Assembly (NCBI RefSeq): GCF_001613445.1
Contig: NZ_BDCJ01000009.1
Location: 124,001 to 188,000, forward strand
DNA length: 64,000 nt
DNA from: Nocardia grenadensis NBRC 108939
Lineage (GTDB): Bacteria; Actinomycetota; Actinomycetes; Mycobacteriales; Mycobacteriaceae
Direction of reading: 5' to 3'
Shown one piece after another: positions 51,929-60,312 of this stretch. The position numbers were made by a program, and so were the translations under genes. Below the pieces are notes generated by a model. The model was not told the DNA's origin, made no database searches, and worked only from the letters and a program-made list of their open reading frames with translations. Within the stretch, counting starts at the first letter, position 1. Each line of letters begins with the position of its first letter.

Positions 51929-52903
51929 TCAGGCCGGCTGCGGAGTCAGTTTGCGCAGTGGTTCGTCCAGTTCGGCGCGGAAGAAATCGATGAACCCGTC
52001 CGGGTCCGGGCCGGCGTTCTGCATCACCAGATGATCGAACCCGGCGTCCACGAAGGGCTGCGCGACGTCGAGGTAGCGTTGCGGGTCCGGCCCACAGGCG
52101 AACTTCTCCAGAATGTCCTCCTCCCGAACCGTCTCCGAGGCCGCCGCGAAGTTCACCGGGTTCGGCAGTTCGCTCATCACCTTCCAGCCGGTGAGCGCCC
52201 AGCGCGAGGTGTCCCGGGCGGCCCGGGCCGCGGTGTGCTCGTCGGGCGCCCACGCCATCGGCACCTCGGCATAGCGGGGCCCGGTGCCGCCCGCCGCCTG
52301 GTAGTCCGAAACCAGATGCGATTTCGGTTCGGTGGCGAAGAGCCCGTCACCCAGTTCGCCGGCGATCTCGGCGGCATGGCTGCCACCGGCGGCCACCGCG
52401 ATCACCGGCAACTCGTCGGGCAGGTCGAACACGCGGGCATCGGACAGTTTCAGGAACTTGCCGTCGTAGGAGCGGTATCCGCCCTTCCACAGTGATCGGA
52501 TGATCTCCAGCGCTTCCCGCAGCAGTTGGTGACGGCCGGTGACATCGACCGGGAACCCCTCACCCACGATGTGTTCGTTGAGGCGCTCCCCGGCGCCGAG
52601 ACCCAGCGTGAACCGGTTCTCGGACAGGATCGCGAGCGTGGCGGCCGCCTGCGCGATGATCGCGGGGTGGTACCGCACGGTCGGACAGGTGACGCCCGTG
52701 GCGATCCCGATCCGCTCGGTCTCGGCGGCGATGGCGCCGAGTACGGTCCAGGCGAACGGGGAGTGACCCTGATTGTCCAGCCACGGGTGGAAATGGTCGC
52801 TGATCTCGACGAAGTCGAATCCCGCGGCTTCGGCGCGGACGGCCTGCCGGACCAGTTCGGCCGGGCCGAAGCCCTCGGCGGCGAGTTTGTAACCGATCTG
52901 CAT
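51929..52903 (-). CDS. F420-dependent LLM-class oxidoreductase (TIGR03557-like)
   Basis: A 324-residue TIM-barrel flavin/F420 enzyme. It opens MQIGYKLAAEGFGPAELVRQ and has FVEISDHFHPWLDNQGHSPF, IGIATGVTCPTVRYHPAIIA, LGLGAGERLNEHIVGEGFP, IIRSLWKGGYRSYDGKFLKL, VAAGGSHAAEIAGELGDGL and HLVMQNAGPDPDGFIDFF. These match the G6PD-like F420 family TIGR03557. The substrate is unknown, and glucose-6-phosphate is not implied. It is followed on the same strand by the Rv2629-like gene after 108 bases. Confidence 0.92.
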   Translation of the reverse strand: MQIGYKLAAEGFGPAELVRQAVRAEAAGFDFVEISDHFHPWLDNQGHSPFAWTVLGAIAAETERIGIATGVTCPTVRYHPAIIAQAAATLAILSENRFTLGLGAGERLNEHIVGEGFPVDVTGRHQLLREALEIIRSLWKGGYRSYDGKFLKLSDARVFDLPDELPVIAVAAGGSHAAEIAGELGDGLFATEPKSHLVSDYQAAGGTGPRYAEVPMAWAPDEHTAARAARDTSRWALTGWKVMSELPNPVNFAAASETVREEDILEKFACGPDPQRYLDVAQPFVDAGFDHLVMQNAGPDPDGFIDFFRAELDEPLRKLTPQPA

Positions 52904-53032
52904 GGTTCCTCCGAACGCTGTAGTCGTCGATGGCCGCCACGAGTTCGGTCTCGCGGAGGGTGCGGCGTCGGACCCGGGCGCGGTACCCGGTGGGCCGCGT
53001 GGGAAACGGGAACGGTCCGGCGCTGCGCTCGG

Positions 53033-53812
53033 TCAGGCCGGAGGGTAGGGGGGAACACCGCTGGGTGTGCGGGTCACCGTGGCGCCGGCCCGCGTGGCGA
53101 TCGCCGCGAACTCGACGGCGTCCCGGACGGCCGCGCCACCGGGGTCGTTGTTGAAGTAGACGAAGGCATCCTCGGCGTCGGACCAGGTGCGGGTGAGCCG
53201 CTCGACCCAGGTGGCCAGCGCCCGCGTCCCGTAGCGGGGCGCCGGTGCCGCGCGGCCCCGATGCAGTCGCAGATAGCCCCAATCGGTGGTCCGCCAGCGC
53301 GGAGTCACCGGGCGCGAACCGGCGTCGGCCCAGCAGAGGGCGGCGCCGTGGTCCTCGAGCACCCCGCGGACGCGCGGCGACCACCAGGAATCGTGCCGGG
53401 GCTCCACCGCGACCCGGATATCGCGGGGGAAGCAGCGCAGGCAGGCCTCGAGCAGGCCCGGATCGGCACGCAGCGTCCCGGGAAGTTGCACCAGTACCGG
53501 TCCCAGCCGCGGTCCCAGACCGCCCGCGTGGTGTAGCAGCCGGGTGACCGGTTCCTCGGGGTCGCGCAGGCGTTTCATATGGGTCAGGAACCGGCTGGCC
53601 TTGACGGCCATGACGAAACCGGCGGGTGTTCGCTCGCGCCAGGCATCGAAGGTCTCCCGGGCGGGCAGCCGGTAGAAGGCGTTGTTGTTCTCGACGGTCG
53701 CGAAACCCGCGGCATAGTGTTCCAGCCACAGCCGTTGCGGGCACCGGTCCGGGTAGAGGACACCGCGCCAGTCCCGGTACTGCCAGCCGGAGGTGCCGAT
53801 ATGCAGCGTCAT
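53033..53812 (-). CDS. DUF72 protein (YecE-like)
   Basis: A 259-residue TIM-barrel protein. It starts MTLHIGTSGWQYRDWRGVLY, then HYAAGFATVENNNAFYRLPA, TPAGFVMAVKASRFLTHMKR, LGPVLVQLPGTLRADPGLLE, VAVEPRHDSWWS and DAFVYFNNDPGGAAVRDAVE. This is the usual DUF72 order. Function is unknown across the family. The ATG lies close to ggaagg (short spacing). Longer upstream readings carry no family sequence. Confidence 0.92.
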   Translation of the reverse strand: MTLHIGTSGWQYRDWRGVLYPDRCPQRLWLEHYAAGFATVENNNAFYRLPARETFDAWRERTPAGFVMAVKASRFLTHMKRLRDPEEPVTRLLHHAGGLGPRLGPVLVQLPGTLRADPGLLEACLRCFPRDIRVAVEPRHDSWWSPRVRGVLEDHGAALCWADAGSRPVTPRWRTTDWGYLRLHRGRAAPAPRYGTRALATWVERLTRTWSDAEDAFVYFNNDPGGAAVRDAVEFAAIATRAGATVTRTPSGVPPYPPA

Positions 53813-53998
53813 CGCCTTCCCACCGGCTCTGCGCGGCGGGGCTCGGGGCCGTCGCCTCGCGAGCTCCGGTCCGGTGCCCGGTGGTGACGAGGCCGGACCG
53901 GTCGCCTGCGTGGGTTCATATATGGCGGCTACCCCGGAGGCCCGCACCCATGCCTTCGGCAGTACCGTCTCGCGCGCACGGGACCATCGGTCCGGACT

Positions 53999-54874
53999 TC
54001 ACCGCGCGGGTCGCTGTAGCCAGTGTCGCAGCGCCTCGGTGACCTCCTCCGGACGCTGTTCCATCAGAAAATGATCGGCGTCGATGCGCACCAGTTCGCC
54101 GTTCGGTATCTCCCGCGCGAGTTGTTCGGCGGTGGTCATCGGGATGGCGGGGTCCCGGATGCCCCAGACGACAGTGGTGGGACAGTCGATTTCGCTCAGG
54201 CGCGCCCTCAGGTTCGGGCGGATCCGGACCCGGTACCCGGCCCAGAAATGCGCGTACCAGCGGCGTCCCTCGGCGGTACGCAATAGGCGGAGGTACTGCT
54301 CGAGCCGCTCGGGTGTGAAGGTGCCGTTGCGGACATACCGGTGCAGTCCCCAGCGGTGCACGGCGTGGATCGGGCGTGCCGCGAGCAGGCGCCGGCCGGG
54401 TCCGTAGCGGGCGGCGGTGGTGAACACGCCGAACAGCAGTGCGTAGCGCCCGACGAAGGTCCCGTGGGCCCGCGAGTTGAGGATCGCCAGCCGCCGGATC
54501 CGGTCGGGGTGGCGCTGGGTCAGGCCCAGCCCCAGGAAGCCGCCGTAGTCGTGACATGCCAGGTCGACGCGGTCGAGTTCCAGCGCGTCCAGCATGCGCG
54601 CGAGCCGGTCGACCTCGCTGTCGTAATCGCAGGACAGGGCCGTATCGCGTGCGGAATCACCCCAGCCGAGCCAGTCCGGCGCGATCACCCGCCGGTACCG
54701 GGACAGTGGCCCGATCTGCTCCCGCCAGGCCGGATGGGACTGTGGCCAGCCGTGCAGCAACACCAGCGGGTCGCCGGAACCGGCTGCGGCATAACTCAAC
54801 CGGGCCCCGTCGAGTGTGGTCTCGTACCGGGTCGGCGCCCGGTGCGCGGTGGGTTCGATTCGATCGGTCGTCAT
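53999..54874 (-). CDS. alpha/beta hydrolase
   Basis: A 291-residue hydrolase. It has an oxyanion region PLVLLHGWPQSHPAWREQIG, PDWLGWGDSARD, and a nucleophile elbow LACHDYGGFLGLGLTQRHPD with Asp (H-D-Y-G-G) in place of Ser. A cap domain (about 130-210) follows, then the acid in VVWGIRDPAIPMTTAEQLA and the His in RIDADHFLMEQRPEEV. The Asp nucleophile and cap match haloalkane dehalogenase/epoxide hydrolase-like enzymes. The halide/epoxide substrate is not shown. The ATG follows ctccaggagacagccg. It is divergent from the AraC regulator, with 70 bases between them. Confidence 0.9.
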   Translation of the reverse strand: MTTDRIEPTAHRAPTRYETTLDGARLSYAAAGSGDPLVLLHGWPQSHPAWREQIGPLSRYRRVIAPDWLGWGDSARDTALSCDYDSEVDRLARMLDALELDRVDLACHDYGGFLGLGLTQRHPDRIRRLAILNSRAHGTFVGRYALLFGVFTTAARYGPGRRLLAARPIHAVHRWGLHRYVRNGTFTPERLEQYLRLLRTAEGRRWYAHFWAGYRVRIRPNLRARLSEIDCPTTVVWGIRDPAIPMTTAEQLAREIPNGELVRIDADHFLMEQRPEEVTEALRHWLQRPAR

Positions 54875-54944
54875 CGGCTGTCTCCTGGATCGGTGGTGGT
54901 TTGTTCTCCGGACCGGTCGCGCATACGCCGGTATCGTCGCCCGC

Positions 54945-55721
54945 ATGACCATCTCGGCACTTCCGGAAACGTGCGCCGCCCCGGCGCCGGCGGCGCGGCT
55001 GTGGGTGCGTTCCGGGCACGCCGTCTACCTGGGCCCCGGATTGGGCCTGGCCCCGCATTCCACCGCCCTGCCCTCGCTCGGGGTGGGCGTGGACGCGTCG
55101 TTCCGGGTGCGCGCCGGGGAAATGGTGGATATCACCGCGCGCAGTTTCCTGTTCCGGGCGCGGGTGGTCCACCATGTGACCGGTACACAGGGCCGGATGC
55201 TGTTCTGCTTCTTCGACCCGACGAGCGCGCGACTGACCCGCTGCCTGGGCGGAATGACCCGGACCACCGGCGATTTCGCGTACGCCCACCGGGAGGAGAA
55301 CGAGCTCGTCGCACTGTGCCGGCAGCCGGAACCCGATATCGAGCGGCTTCTCGAACTGGCCAGCGTCCCCCTGCCGGTGATACGGGACACGCGGATCGCC
55401 GCGGCGACAGCCACCATCCGGGCCGATCCCGCCCGCCCCTATCGCGCGGCGGACTGTGCCCGCGCGGTCGGGCTGTCGACCTCCTATTTCCTGCGCACCT
55501 TCGCCGGGCAGACCGGCACCAGCTTCCGGCGCTACGTCCAGTGGGCGCGGATGGTGCACATCGCGCGGTCCCACGCGGCGGGGCACGATCTGACCCGGGC
55601 GGCCGCGGACGCGGGGTTCGCCTCGCCGTCGCATTTCAGCGATACTTTCCGGGCGATGTTCGGGCTCACGCCCACGGCCTTCGTCCGGATCGGCGGGCAA
55701 CTGTCGGTCCTCGAGCGATGA
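54945..55721 (+). CDS. AraC-family regulator
   Basis: A 258-residue regulator. The C-terminal double HTH is at about 155-250: YRAADCARAVGLSTSYFLRT and AAADAGFASPSHFSDTFRAM, ending FGLTPTAFVR. The N-terminal ~140 residues form a cupin-like sensor. A TATCGT box ends seven bases before the ATG, without a ribosome site, so the message may be leaderless. The divergent alpha/beta hydrolase is a natural target. Confidence 0.92.
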   Translation: MTISALPETCAAPAPAARLWVRSGHAVYLGPGLGLAPHSTALPSLGVGVDASFRVRAGEMVDITARSFLFRARVVHHVTGTQGRMLFCFFDPTSARLTRCLGGMTRTTGDFAYAHREENELVALCRQPEPDIERLLELASVPLPVIRDTRIAAATATIRADPARPYRAADCARAVGLSTSYFLRTFAGQTGTSFRRYVQWARMVHIARSHAAGHDLTRAAADAGFASPSHFSDTFRAMFGLTPTAFVRIGGQLSVLER

Positions 55722-55822
55722 AGGCCACCGTGCCTGCCGGCGGGGAGATGACGTGGGTATATTCGGCTTCGGCAACTAGTTGCTTGTGCTAATCAACTCT
55801 GAATGGTGAAAAGGTGATGCCC

Positions 55823-56647
55823 ATGCCCGGTTTGACCGGCCGCATCCACGGCGCCGACGGCTGGCCCGTACCCGACGCGGTGCTGACCGTGACGGATATG
55901 CGTGGTCGGCAGATCTGCCGCGCGGTGTCCGACGAGAACGGCGCGGTGTCCACCGAACCGCTGCGTCCGGGTGTACACACCGCGGTGCTCACCGCCGCCG
56001 GTTATCAGCCCGCCGCCCGGGCGGTGCAGATCTCGTCCTCGGGTTCGGGCACGCTGGGCGACGTGGCGCTGGCCCCGGTGGTCGACGCCGTCGCCCTCCC
56101 GCCGGCCGGGCCCTGGACCATAGACCCGGTGCACTCCTCGGTGATCGCCACTGCTCGTCACCTGGGCATATCCAGTATCAAGGCGCGATTCGCCGAGGTC
56201 AGCGGACGGCTCGATATCGCCGAACGGTTCGAACAGACCTCCGGTTACGCCGAGATCAAGGCCGCCACCATCGACACCGGTATCGAGATGCGCGACACCC
56301 ACCTGCGGTCCAGCGACTTCCTCGACGTGGAGAATTACCCGCTGATCTCCTTCACCAGCAACGGCCTCAGCCGCACCGGCGGCGACACCTGGGTGATGTC
56401 GGGTGAGCTGTCCCTGCACGGGCAGCGCCGGGCGGTCGATCTCGCGCTGACCTACGGTGGGTTCGGCCCGGACCCCTGGGGTGGGGTGCGCGCCGCGTTC
56501 CATGCCGAGACCACACTGCGACGCGACGACTTCGCCATCGACTACAACGCGGTGGTCCGTGCCGGAGTGGCGGCGATCGGCACCACGGTCAAGATCGACC
56601 TGGACATCCAGGTGGTCCAGGGTGACCGGCTCCCCGAATCGGCCTGA
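55823..56647 (+). CDS. YceI-family protein with N-terminal carboxypeptidase-regulatory-like domain
   Basis: A 274-residue protein. Residues 1-85 form a beta-sandwich (GLTGRIHGADGWPVPDAVLT, VSTEPLRPGVHTAVLTAAGY) like a Cna/carboxypeptidase-regulatory module. Residues 92-270 are the YceI lipocalin-like domain: WTIDPVHSSVIATARHLGIS, ATIDTGIEMRDTHLRSSDFL, DVENYPLISFTSNG. YceI proteins bind isoprenoid-like lipids. The fusion is known in actinobacteria and no signal peptide is visible. The third ATG (eight bases after aaaagg) is preferred over the earlier GTG/ATG. Confidence 0.88.
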   Translation: MPGLTGRIHGADGWPVPDAVLTVTDMRGRQICRAVSDENGAVSTEPLRPGVHTAVLTAAGYQPAARAVQISSSGSGTLGDVALAPVVDAVALPPAGPWTIDPVHSSVIATARHLGISSIKARFAEVSGRLDIAERFEQTSGYAEIKAATIDTGIEMRDTHLRSSDFLDVENYPLISFTSNGLSRTGGDTWVMSGELSLHGQRRAVDLALTYGGFGPDPWGGVRAAFHAETTLRRDDFAIDYNAVVRAGVAAIGTTVKIDLDIQVVQGDRLPESA

Positions 56648-56658
56648 TGGAGGTGTGG

Positions 56659-56686
56659 CGGTAGCCGGCCCACCAGCCGGCTACCG
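56659..56686. terminator. perfect 11-bp hairpin terminator (convergent genes)
   Basis: CGGTAGCCGGC-ccacca-GCCGGCTACCG is a perfect 11-bp stem with a six-base loop, between the convergent YceI and flavin monooxygenase genes. It includes the monooxygenase stop codon (56681-56683). No T-tract. It is likely bidirectional. Confidence 0.8.
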
Positions 56687-57898
56687 GACAGCGCTGGTGC
56701 GCCGGTAGCCGTCGGTGATAGCGCGTAACTCCGCGGTGGTCAGCACATCCTCGATGCGGTCGAAACCTTCGGGCGCGCGTTCCGCGACCATCCGCAGGGC
56801 GCGATCCATCGGAATGTCCCGATTGGCGAGCACCACGGAATTCGCCGTGTCGCGGCGCGCTGATTCGTAGGCCGCGAATCCGGCGACCGGATCGCCCGCG
56901 CCGGCCAGTTCGGCGGCCACCGACCGGGCGTCGAGAATCGCCTGCGAACCACCGTTGGAGCCGACCGGGTACATCGGGTGCGCGGCGTCGCCGAGCAGGG
57001 TGATCCGCCCGAAGCTCCAGCGCGGCAGCGGATCCCGGTCGACCATCGGGTACTCCAGCACTGTCTCGCTCGCCGCGAGCAATGCCGCCACATCGAGGCC
57101 TGCGATCCGCCAGCCGCGATAGTGCGGCGCGACATCGTCGAGCCGCCCGGTATGCGTCCACTCGGCCTCGCCCTGGGTGTCCTGCGGCATCCGCACCTCG
57201 GCGACCCAGTTGACGAGGACCTCATCGCTGCCCGGGGCGGCCGGGCCGAGCGGATAGGCGACGAGTTTGGCGGCGTGATTGCTGCCGGCCATCAACATCG
57301 AGGAGCCGGTGAGGAAGCGCGCCGCGGTGGCGACGCCGCGCCACATCCGGATTCCGTTCCAGCGTGGTGGGCCCTCGTCCGGGTACAGCCGCGCCCGCAC
57401 CGCGGAGTGCAGTCCGTCGGCGCCGATCACCGCGTCCGCGGCGAGCTCGCGCGCGGTACTGCTGCCGTGCTCGCCGATCACGACGCGGACCTGACGGTCT
57501 TCTTCGGTGGCGGCGACGAACCGGCACCCGGTCCGTACCGCATCCGGGCCGAGCCGTTCGCGCACCGTATCCAGCAGCAAAGACTGCAGCCGGCCGCGGT
57601 GGACCGAGAACTGGGGCCAGGGGTGCCCGGCCGCGACGCCGCGCGGTTCCCGCCAGATCTCGTTGCCGAATCGGTCGTAGTGCACCAGTTCGGAGGTGGC
57701 GACTGCCCGCGCGGCGAGTGCGTCGTGTAAGCCGAGTTCGGCGAGGACCGCGGTCGCGTGCGGCAGCAGATTGATGCCGACCCCGAGCGGGCGCAGCCGC
57801 GAGACCCGGTCGATCACCTGGACGTCGATACCGGCCGCGTGCAGGCTCAGCGCCGTCGTCAGCCCACCGATCCCGGCGCCGACGATCAGTATCCTCAT
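56681..57898 (-). CDS. PhzS-like FAD-dependent aromatic monooxygenase
   Basis: A 405-residue class A flavoprotein hydroxylase. It has the FAD fingerprint MRILIVGAGIGGLTTALSLH, RLRPLGVGINLLPHATAVLA, HRGRLQSLLLDTVRERLGPD, GADGLHSAVRARLYP, YPMVDRDPLPRWSFGRITLL, GDAAHPMYPVGSNGGSQAIL and the closing LRAITDGYRR. The whole layout follows Pseudomonas PhzS (5-methylphenazine-1-carboxylate hydroxylase, oxidative decarboxylation) more closely than ubiquinone hydroxylases. No phenazine core genes are present, so another aromatic carboxylate is likely. Its ATG overlaps the stop of the chorismate-lyase-like gene (ATGA), implying joint translation. Confidence 0.9.
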   Translation of the reverse strand: MRILIVGAGIGGLTTALSLHAAGIDVQVIDRVSRLRPLGVGINLLPHATAVLAELGLHDALAARAVATSELVHYDRFGNEIWREPRGVAAGHPWPQFSVHRGRLQSLLLDTVRERLGPDAVRTGCRFVAATEEDRQVRVVIGEHGSSTARELAADAVIGADGLHSAVRARLYPDEGPPRWNGIRMWRGVATAARFLTGSSMLMAGSNHAAKLVAYPLGPAAPGSDEVLVNWVAEVRMPQDTQGEAEWTHTGRLDDVAPHYRGWRIAGLDVAALLAASETVLEYPMVDRDPLPRWSFGRITLLGDAAHPMYPVGSNGGSQAILDARSVAAELAGAGDPVAGFAAYESARRDTANSVVLANRDIPMDRALRMVAERAPEGFDRIEDVLTTAELRAITDGYRRTSAVR

Positions 57899-58428
57899 CG
57901 GGCCGCCGCCAGCGGCACATAGGTGGGATTGAACCGTTCGTGAAGATGTGCCACCACGGCGGACCGGTGGTCGGACAGCACGCTCTCCTTGTACGCGCAG
58001 GGCAGGCCTTCCCCTTCTCCGGCCACGGGCCAGCGCGTGACGCCCGCGCCCAGGACGGTGCGCGCGAGGTGGCGGCGGGCGCCGGCCAGGCTGTGGCCGA
58101 TGGGCAGCCGTTCGTCGGTGAGCAGGGCGGTGAGTTCGTCGTCGGCGGCCACCACGGCCACGCAGTTCCACGAGACGGCGGCGCCGCCGGTGGTGACGAG
58201 AGTCGAGCGGCGGACGACCACGGCATCGGCATCGGCGCAGCCGAGCGCCGCGCGTACCGCGGGGTCGAGGTCGTGGCCGGTGGTGGTGTGCTGATCGGTG
58301 AGGTCGAGTGCCAGCGGGCGGTCGATCAGCGCCTCCAGCAGTCTGGTCATCGATCCGTCAGCGCGCAGTAACATGCGGGTAACCGAGGGTAAATCGGATT
58401 CCGTTGTCTCCGTGAGGAATTCCGTCAC
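57895..58428 (-). CDS. chorismate lyase-like protein (Rv2949c/DUF98 family)
   Basis: A 177-residue protein with SVTRMLLRADGSMTRLLEAL, then ADAVVVRRSTLVTTGGAAVS and LTDERLPIGHSLAGARRHLA. The order 'LL.A.GSMTRLLE ... RR..L.T ... LP.G..LA' follows mycobacterial Rv2949c, which removes pyruvate from chorismate to give 4-hydroxybenzoate. Length is slightly below Rv2949c (199). Confidence in the reaction is moderate. The GTG chosen lies seven bases after a TATCGT box (leaderless layout). An upstream GTG is also possible. It is coupled to the PhzS-like gene by a 4-base overlap. Confidence 0.7.
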   Translation of the reverse strand: MTEFLTETTESDLPSVTRMLLRADGSMTRLLEALIDRPLALDLTDQHTTTGHDLDPAVRAALGCADADAVVVRRSTLVTTGGAAVSWNCVAVVAADDELTALLTDERLPIGHSLAGARRHLARTVLGAGVTRWPVAGEGEGLPCAYKESVLSDHRSAVVAHLHERFNPTYVPLAAAR

Positions 58429-58540
58429 CGGTTCCACGATACGGCGGCGCCGCCGGTGCGGCATTCCCGGCGGCGGAGATATGGGACACGTGACGGCCGG
58501 GGTGGTATGGCCGCGAAGCTGCCGAATCGCCCCCTTCGCA

Positions 58541-58554
58541 ACCAAGCGCTTGTT
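58541..58554. promoter_or_regulatory. KstR2-type palindrome over the reductase promoter
   Basis: ACCAAGCGCTTGTT fits the KstR2 (TetR) consensus AnCAAGnnCTTGnT at every defined position, with a perfect CAAGCGCTTG core. It abuts a TAGACT box (58554-58559) that ends six bases before the ATG of the plus-strand reductase, a position suited to repression. It lies within the 137-base divergent region shared with the chorismate-lyase-like gene. No TetR gene lies nearby. Confidence 0.6.
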
Positions 58555-58565
58555 AGACTCCGGCG

Positions 58566-59645
58566 ATGATCTCGACGGTCGTCTGGGGGACCGGCAATGT
58601 GGGCCGCGCCGCGGTACGGGCGGTCGACGCCCACCCCGAACTCGAACTCGCCGCTGTCCTCGTGCACGACCCGGCCAAGGCGGGCCGGGACGCGGGCGAC
58701 CTGGCCGGGCTCGACCGGTCGCTGGGGGTGGCGGCCACCACCGATGTGGACGCGGTACTGGCGGCCCGGCCCCAAGCGGTGGTGTACGCCGCCTCGGGTG
58801 AGATCCGGCCCGACGACGCACTCGCCGATATCGTCCGTGCGATCGGTGGCGGCACGGTGGTGGTGACCCCAGCGCTCTACGCCCTCTACGACCAGCGTGG
58901 CGCCCCGCCCGAGGTCCGGGAACCGGTCCTGGCCGCGATCGAATCCGGCGGGGGTTCGCTGTTCGTCTCCGGCATCGATCCCGGCTGGGGCAACGATGTG
59001 CTGCCGCTGCTCGTCAGCGGTCTGGGCAGCGTCGTCGACGTGGTGCGCTGCCAGGAGATCTTCGACTACTCCACCTATGACCAGCCCGATTCCGTGCGCT
59101 ACCTGGTGGGCATGGGTCAGCCCATGGATCAGGTGCCGCCCATGGTGGCGCCCACCGTTCCGACCATGGTGTGGGGCGGACAGGTGCGGCTCATGGCCCG
59201 GGCGCTCGGCGTCGAACTCGACGAGGTCCGCGAGTCCGTGCAGCGGCTGCCCCTGGAAACCACCGTCGAGACCGCGACCATGGGCAAGTTCGAGGCGGGC
59301 ACCCAGGGCGCCATGCGTTTCGAAGTGCAGGGCATCGTGGCCGGTGAGCCCCGCATCGTGGTGGAGCACATCACCCGGATACACCCGTCGTGCGCGCCCG
59401 ACTGGCCCGCCCCACCCAATGGTGAAGGGGCGCACCGGGTGATCATCGAAGGCCGCCCGCGTATCGAGGTCACCGTCGAGGCGACCGACGAGGGCGGCAA
59501 CTACGCGGCCGGTGGTAACGCCACCGCCGTAGGGCGGTTGGTCGGTGCGATCGACTGGCTGGTCGCGGCCGGGCCCGGCCTCTACGACGCCCTCGATGTC
59601 CCGCTGCGACCGGCGGCCGGAAAGCTCGGAAGGAACGCCTCATGA
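58566..59645 (+). CDS. dihydrodipicolinate reductase-fold dehydrogenase (NAD(P)H-dependent amine dehydrogenase family)
   Basis: A 359-residue Rossmann protein. It has STVVWGTGNVGRAAVRAVDA (the dinucleotide loop GxGNVG), LAAVLVHDPAKAGRDAGDLA, VVYAASGEIRPDDALADIV, and the central block SGGGSLFVSGIDPGWGNDVL, which is the family signature of actinobacterial DapB-like 'amine dehydrogenase family' proteins. The reaction is unknown; 2,4-diaminopentanoate dehydrogenase is a related characterised enzyme. Its 3' end overlaps the next gene by four bases (ATGA). The start is leaderless-like behind the palindrome. Confidence 0.88.
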   Translation: MISTVVWGTGNVGRAAVRAVDAHPELELAAVLVHDPAKAGRDAGDLAGLDRSLGVAATTDVDAVLAARPQAVVYAASGEIRPDDALADIVRAIGGGTVVVTPALYALYDQRGAPPEVREPVLAAIESGGGSLFVSGIDPGWGNDVLPLLVSGLGSVVDVVRCQEIFDYSTYDQPDSVRYLVGMGQPMDQVPPMVAPTVPTMVWGGQVRLMARALGVELDEVRESVQRLPLETTVETATMGKFEAGTQGAMRFEVQGIVAGEPRIVVEHITRIHPSCAPDWPAPPNGEGAHRVIIEGRPRIEVTVEATDEGGNYAAGGNATAVGRLVGAIDWLVAAGPGLYDALDVPLRPAAGKLGRNAS

Positions 59646-60157
59646 GAGTCGATATTCCCGAAGGTAAGGACCCCATCGGCTACGTCTGGGGCGAGATGGT
59701 GCCCGGCATCGGTGTCGCCGCCTCGAACTTCTCGCTGGCGGTGTACGCGCATACCACCCTGGGGCTGCGCGAATTCGAGGCCGCCCGGCTGCGGATCGCC
59801 CAGATCAACGGCTGCGTGTTCTGTCTGGACTGGCGTACCGAACGCGACGGGCAGAAGGTGGAGGAGGGTTTCGAAGCCGCCGTCGCCGACTGGCGTGGCA
59901 CCGAGGTGCTCGACGACCGCGCCCGGCTGGCCGCCGAATACGCCGAACGCTACGCCCTGGACCACCACAATCTCGACGAGGATTTCTGGTCCCGGATGAC
60001 CGCCCACTACAGCCAGGCCGAGATCGTCGAGCTGAGCATGTGCTTGGGCTCCTGGCTCGCCTTCGGCCGGCTCAACCATGTGCTCGGCCTCGACGCGGTG
60101 TGTGTGCTTCCCGGACATTCGGCCCCCGGTGCCCCCGGTGCCCGTCCCGGCGCCTGA
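59642..60157 (+). CDS. carboxymuconolactone decarboxylase-family (AhpD-like) protein
   Basis: A 171-residue helical protein. The CMD/AhpD core is LREFEAARLRIAQINGCVFC (Cys 58 and Cys 61 of the CxxC), then LAAEYAERYALDHHNLDEDF and VELSMCLGSWLAFGRLNHVL. The CxxC and the following Glu/His residues match the peroxidase-type (AhpD-like) arrangement. The partner and substrate are unknown. It is co-translated with the preceding dehydrogenase and presumably works with it. The tail (GAPGARPGA) is low-complexity. Confidence 0.9.
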   Translation: MRVDIPEGKDPIGYVWGEMVPGIGVAASNFSLAVYAHTTLGLREFEAARLRIAQINGCVFCLDWRTERDGQKVEEGFEAAVADWRGTEVLDDRARLAAEYAERYALDHHNLDEDFWSRMTAHYSQAEIVELSMCLGSWLAFGRLNHVLGLDAVCVLPGHSAPGAPGARPGA

Positions 60158-60312
60158 GGTCGTGCCCGGCCCGGGACCGGTGCGATGAACCCGCGGCGTC
60201 CTGGGTAACTGCGGGATATGAAGACTCGCGGCCGTAACGCCGAACCCTGGGGAGCACCCACCCGCTATGGTCCGGGGCGGTACGGACTCCGCGCCGAAGA
60301 CCGAGGTAGCCG

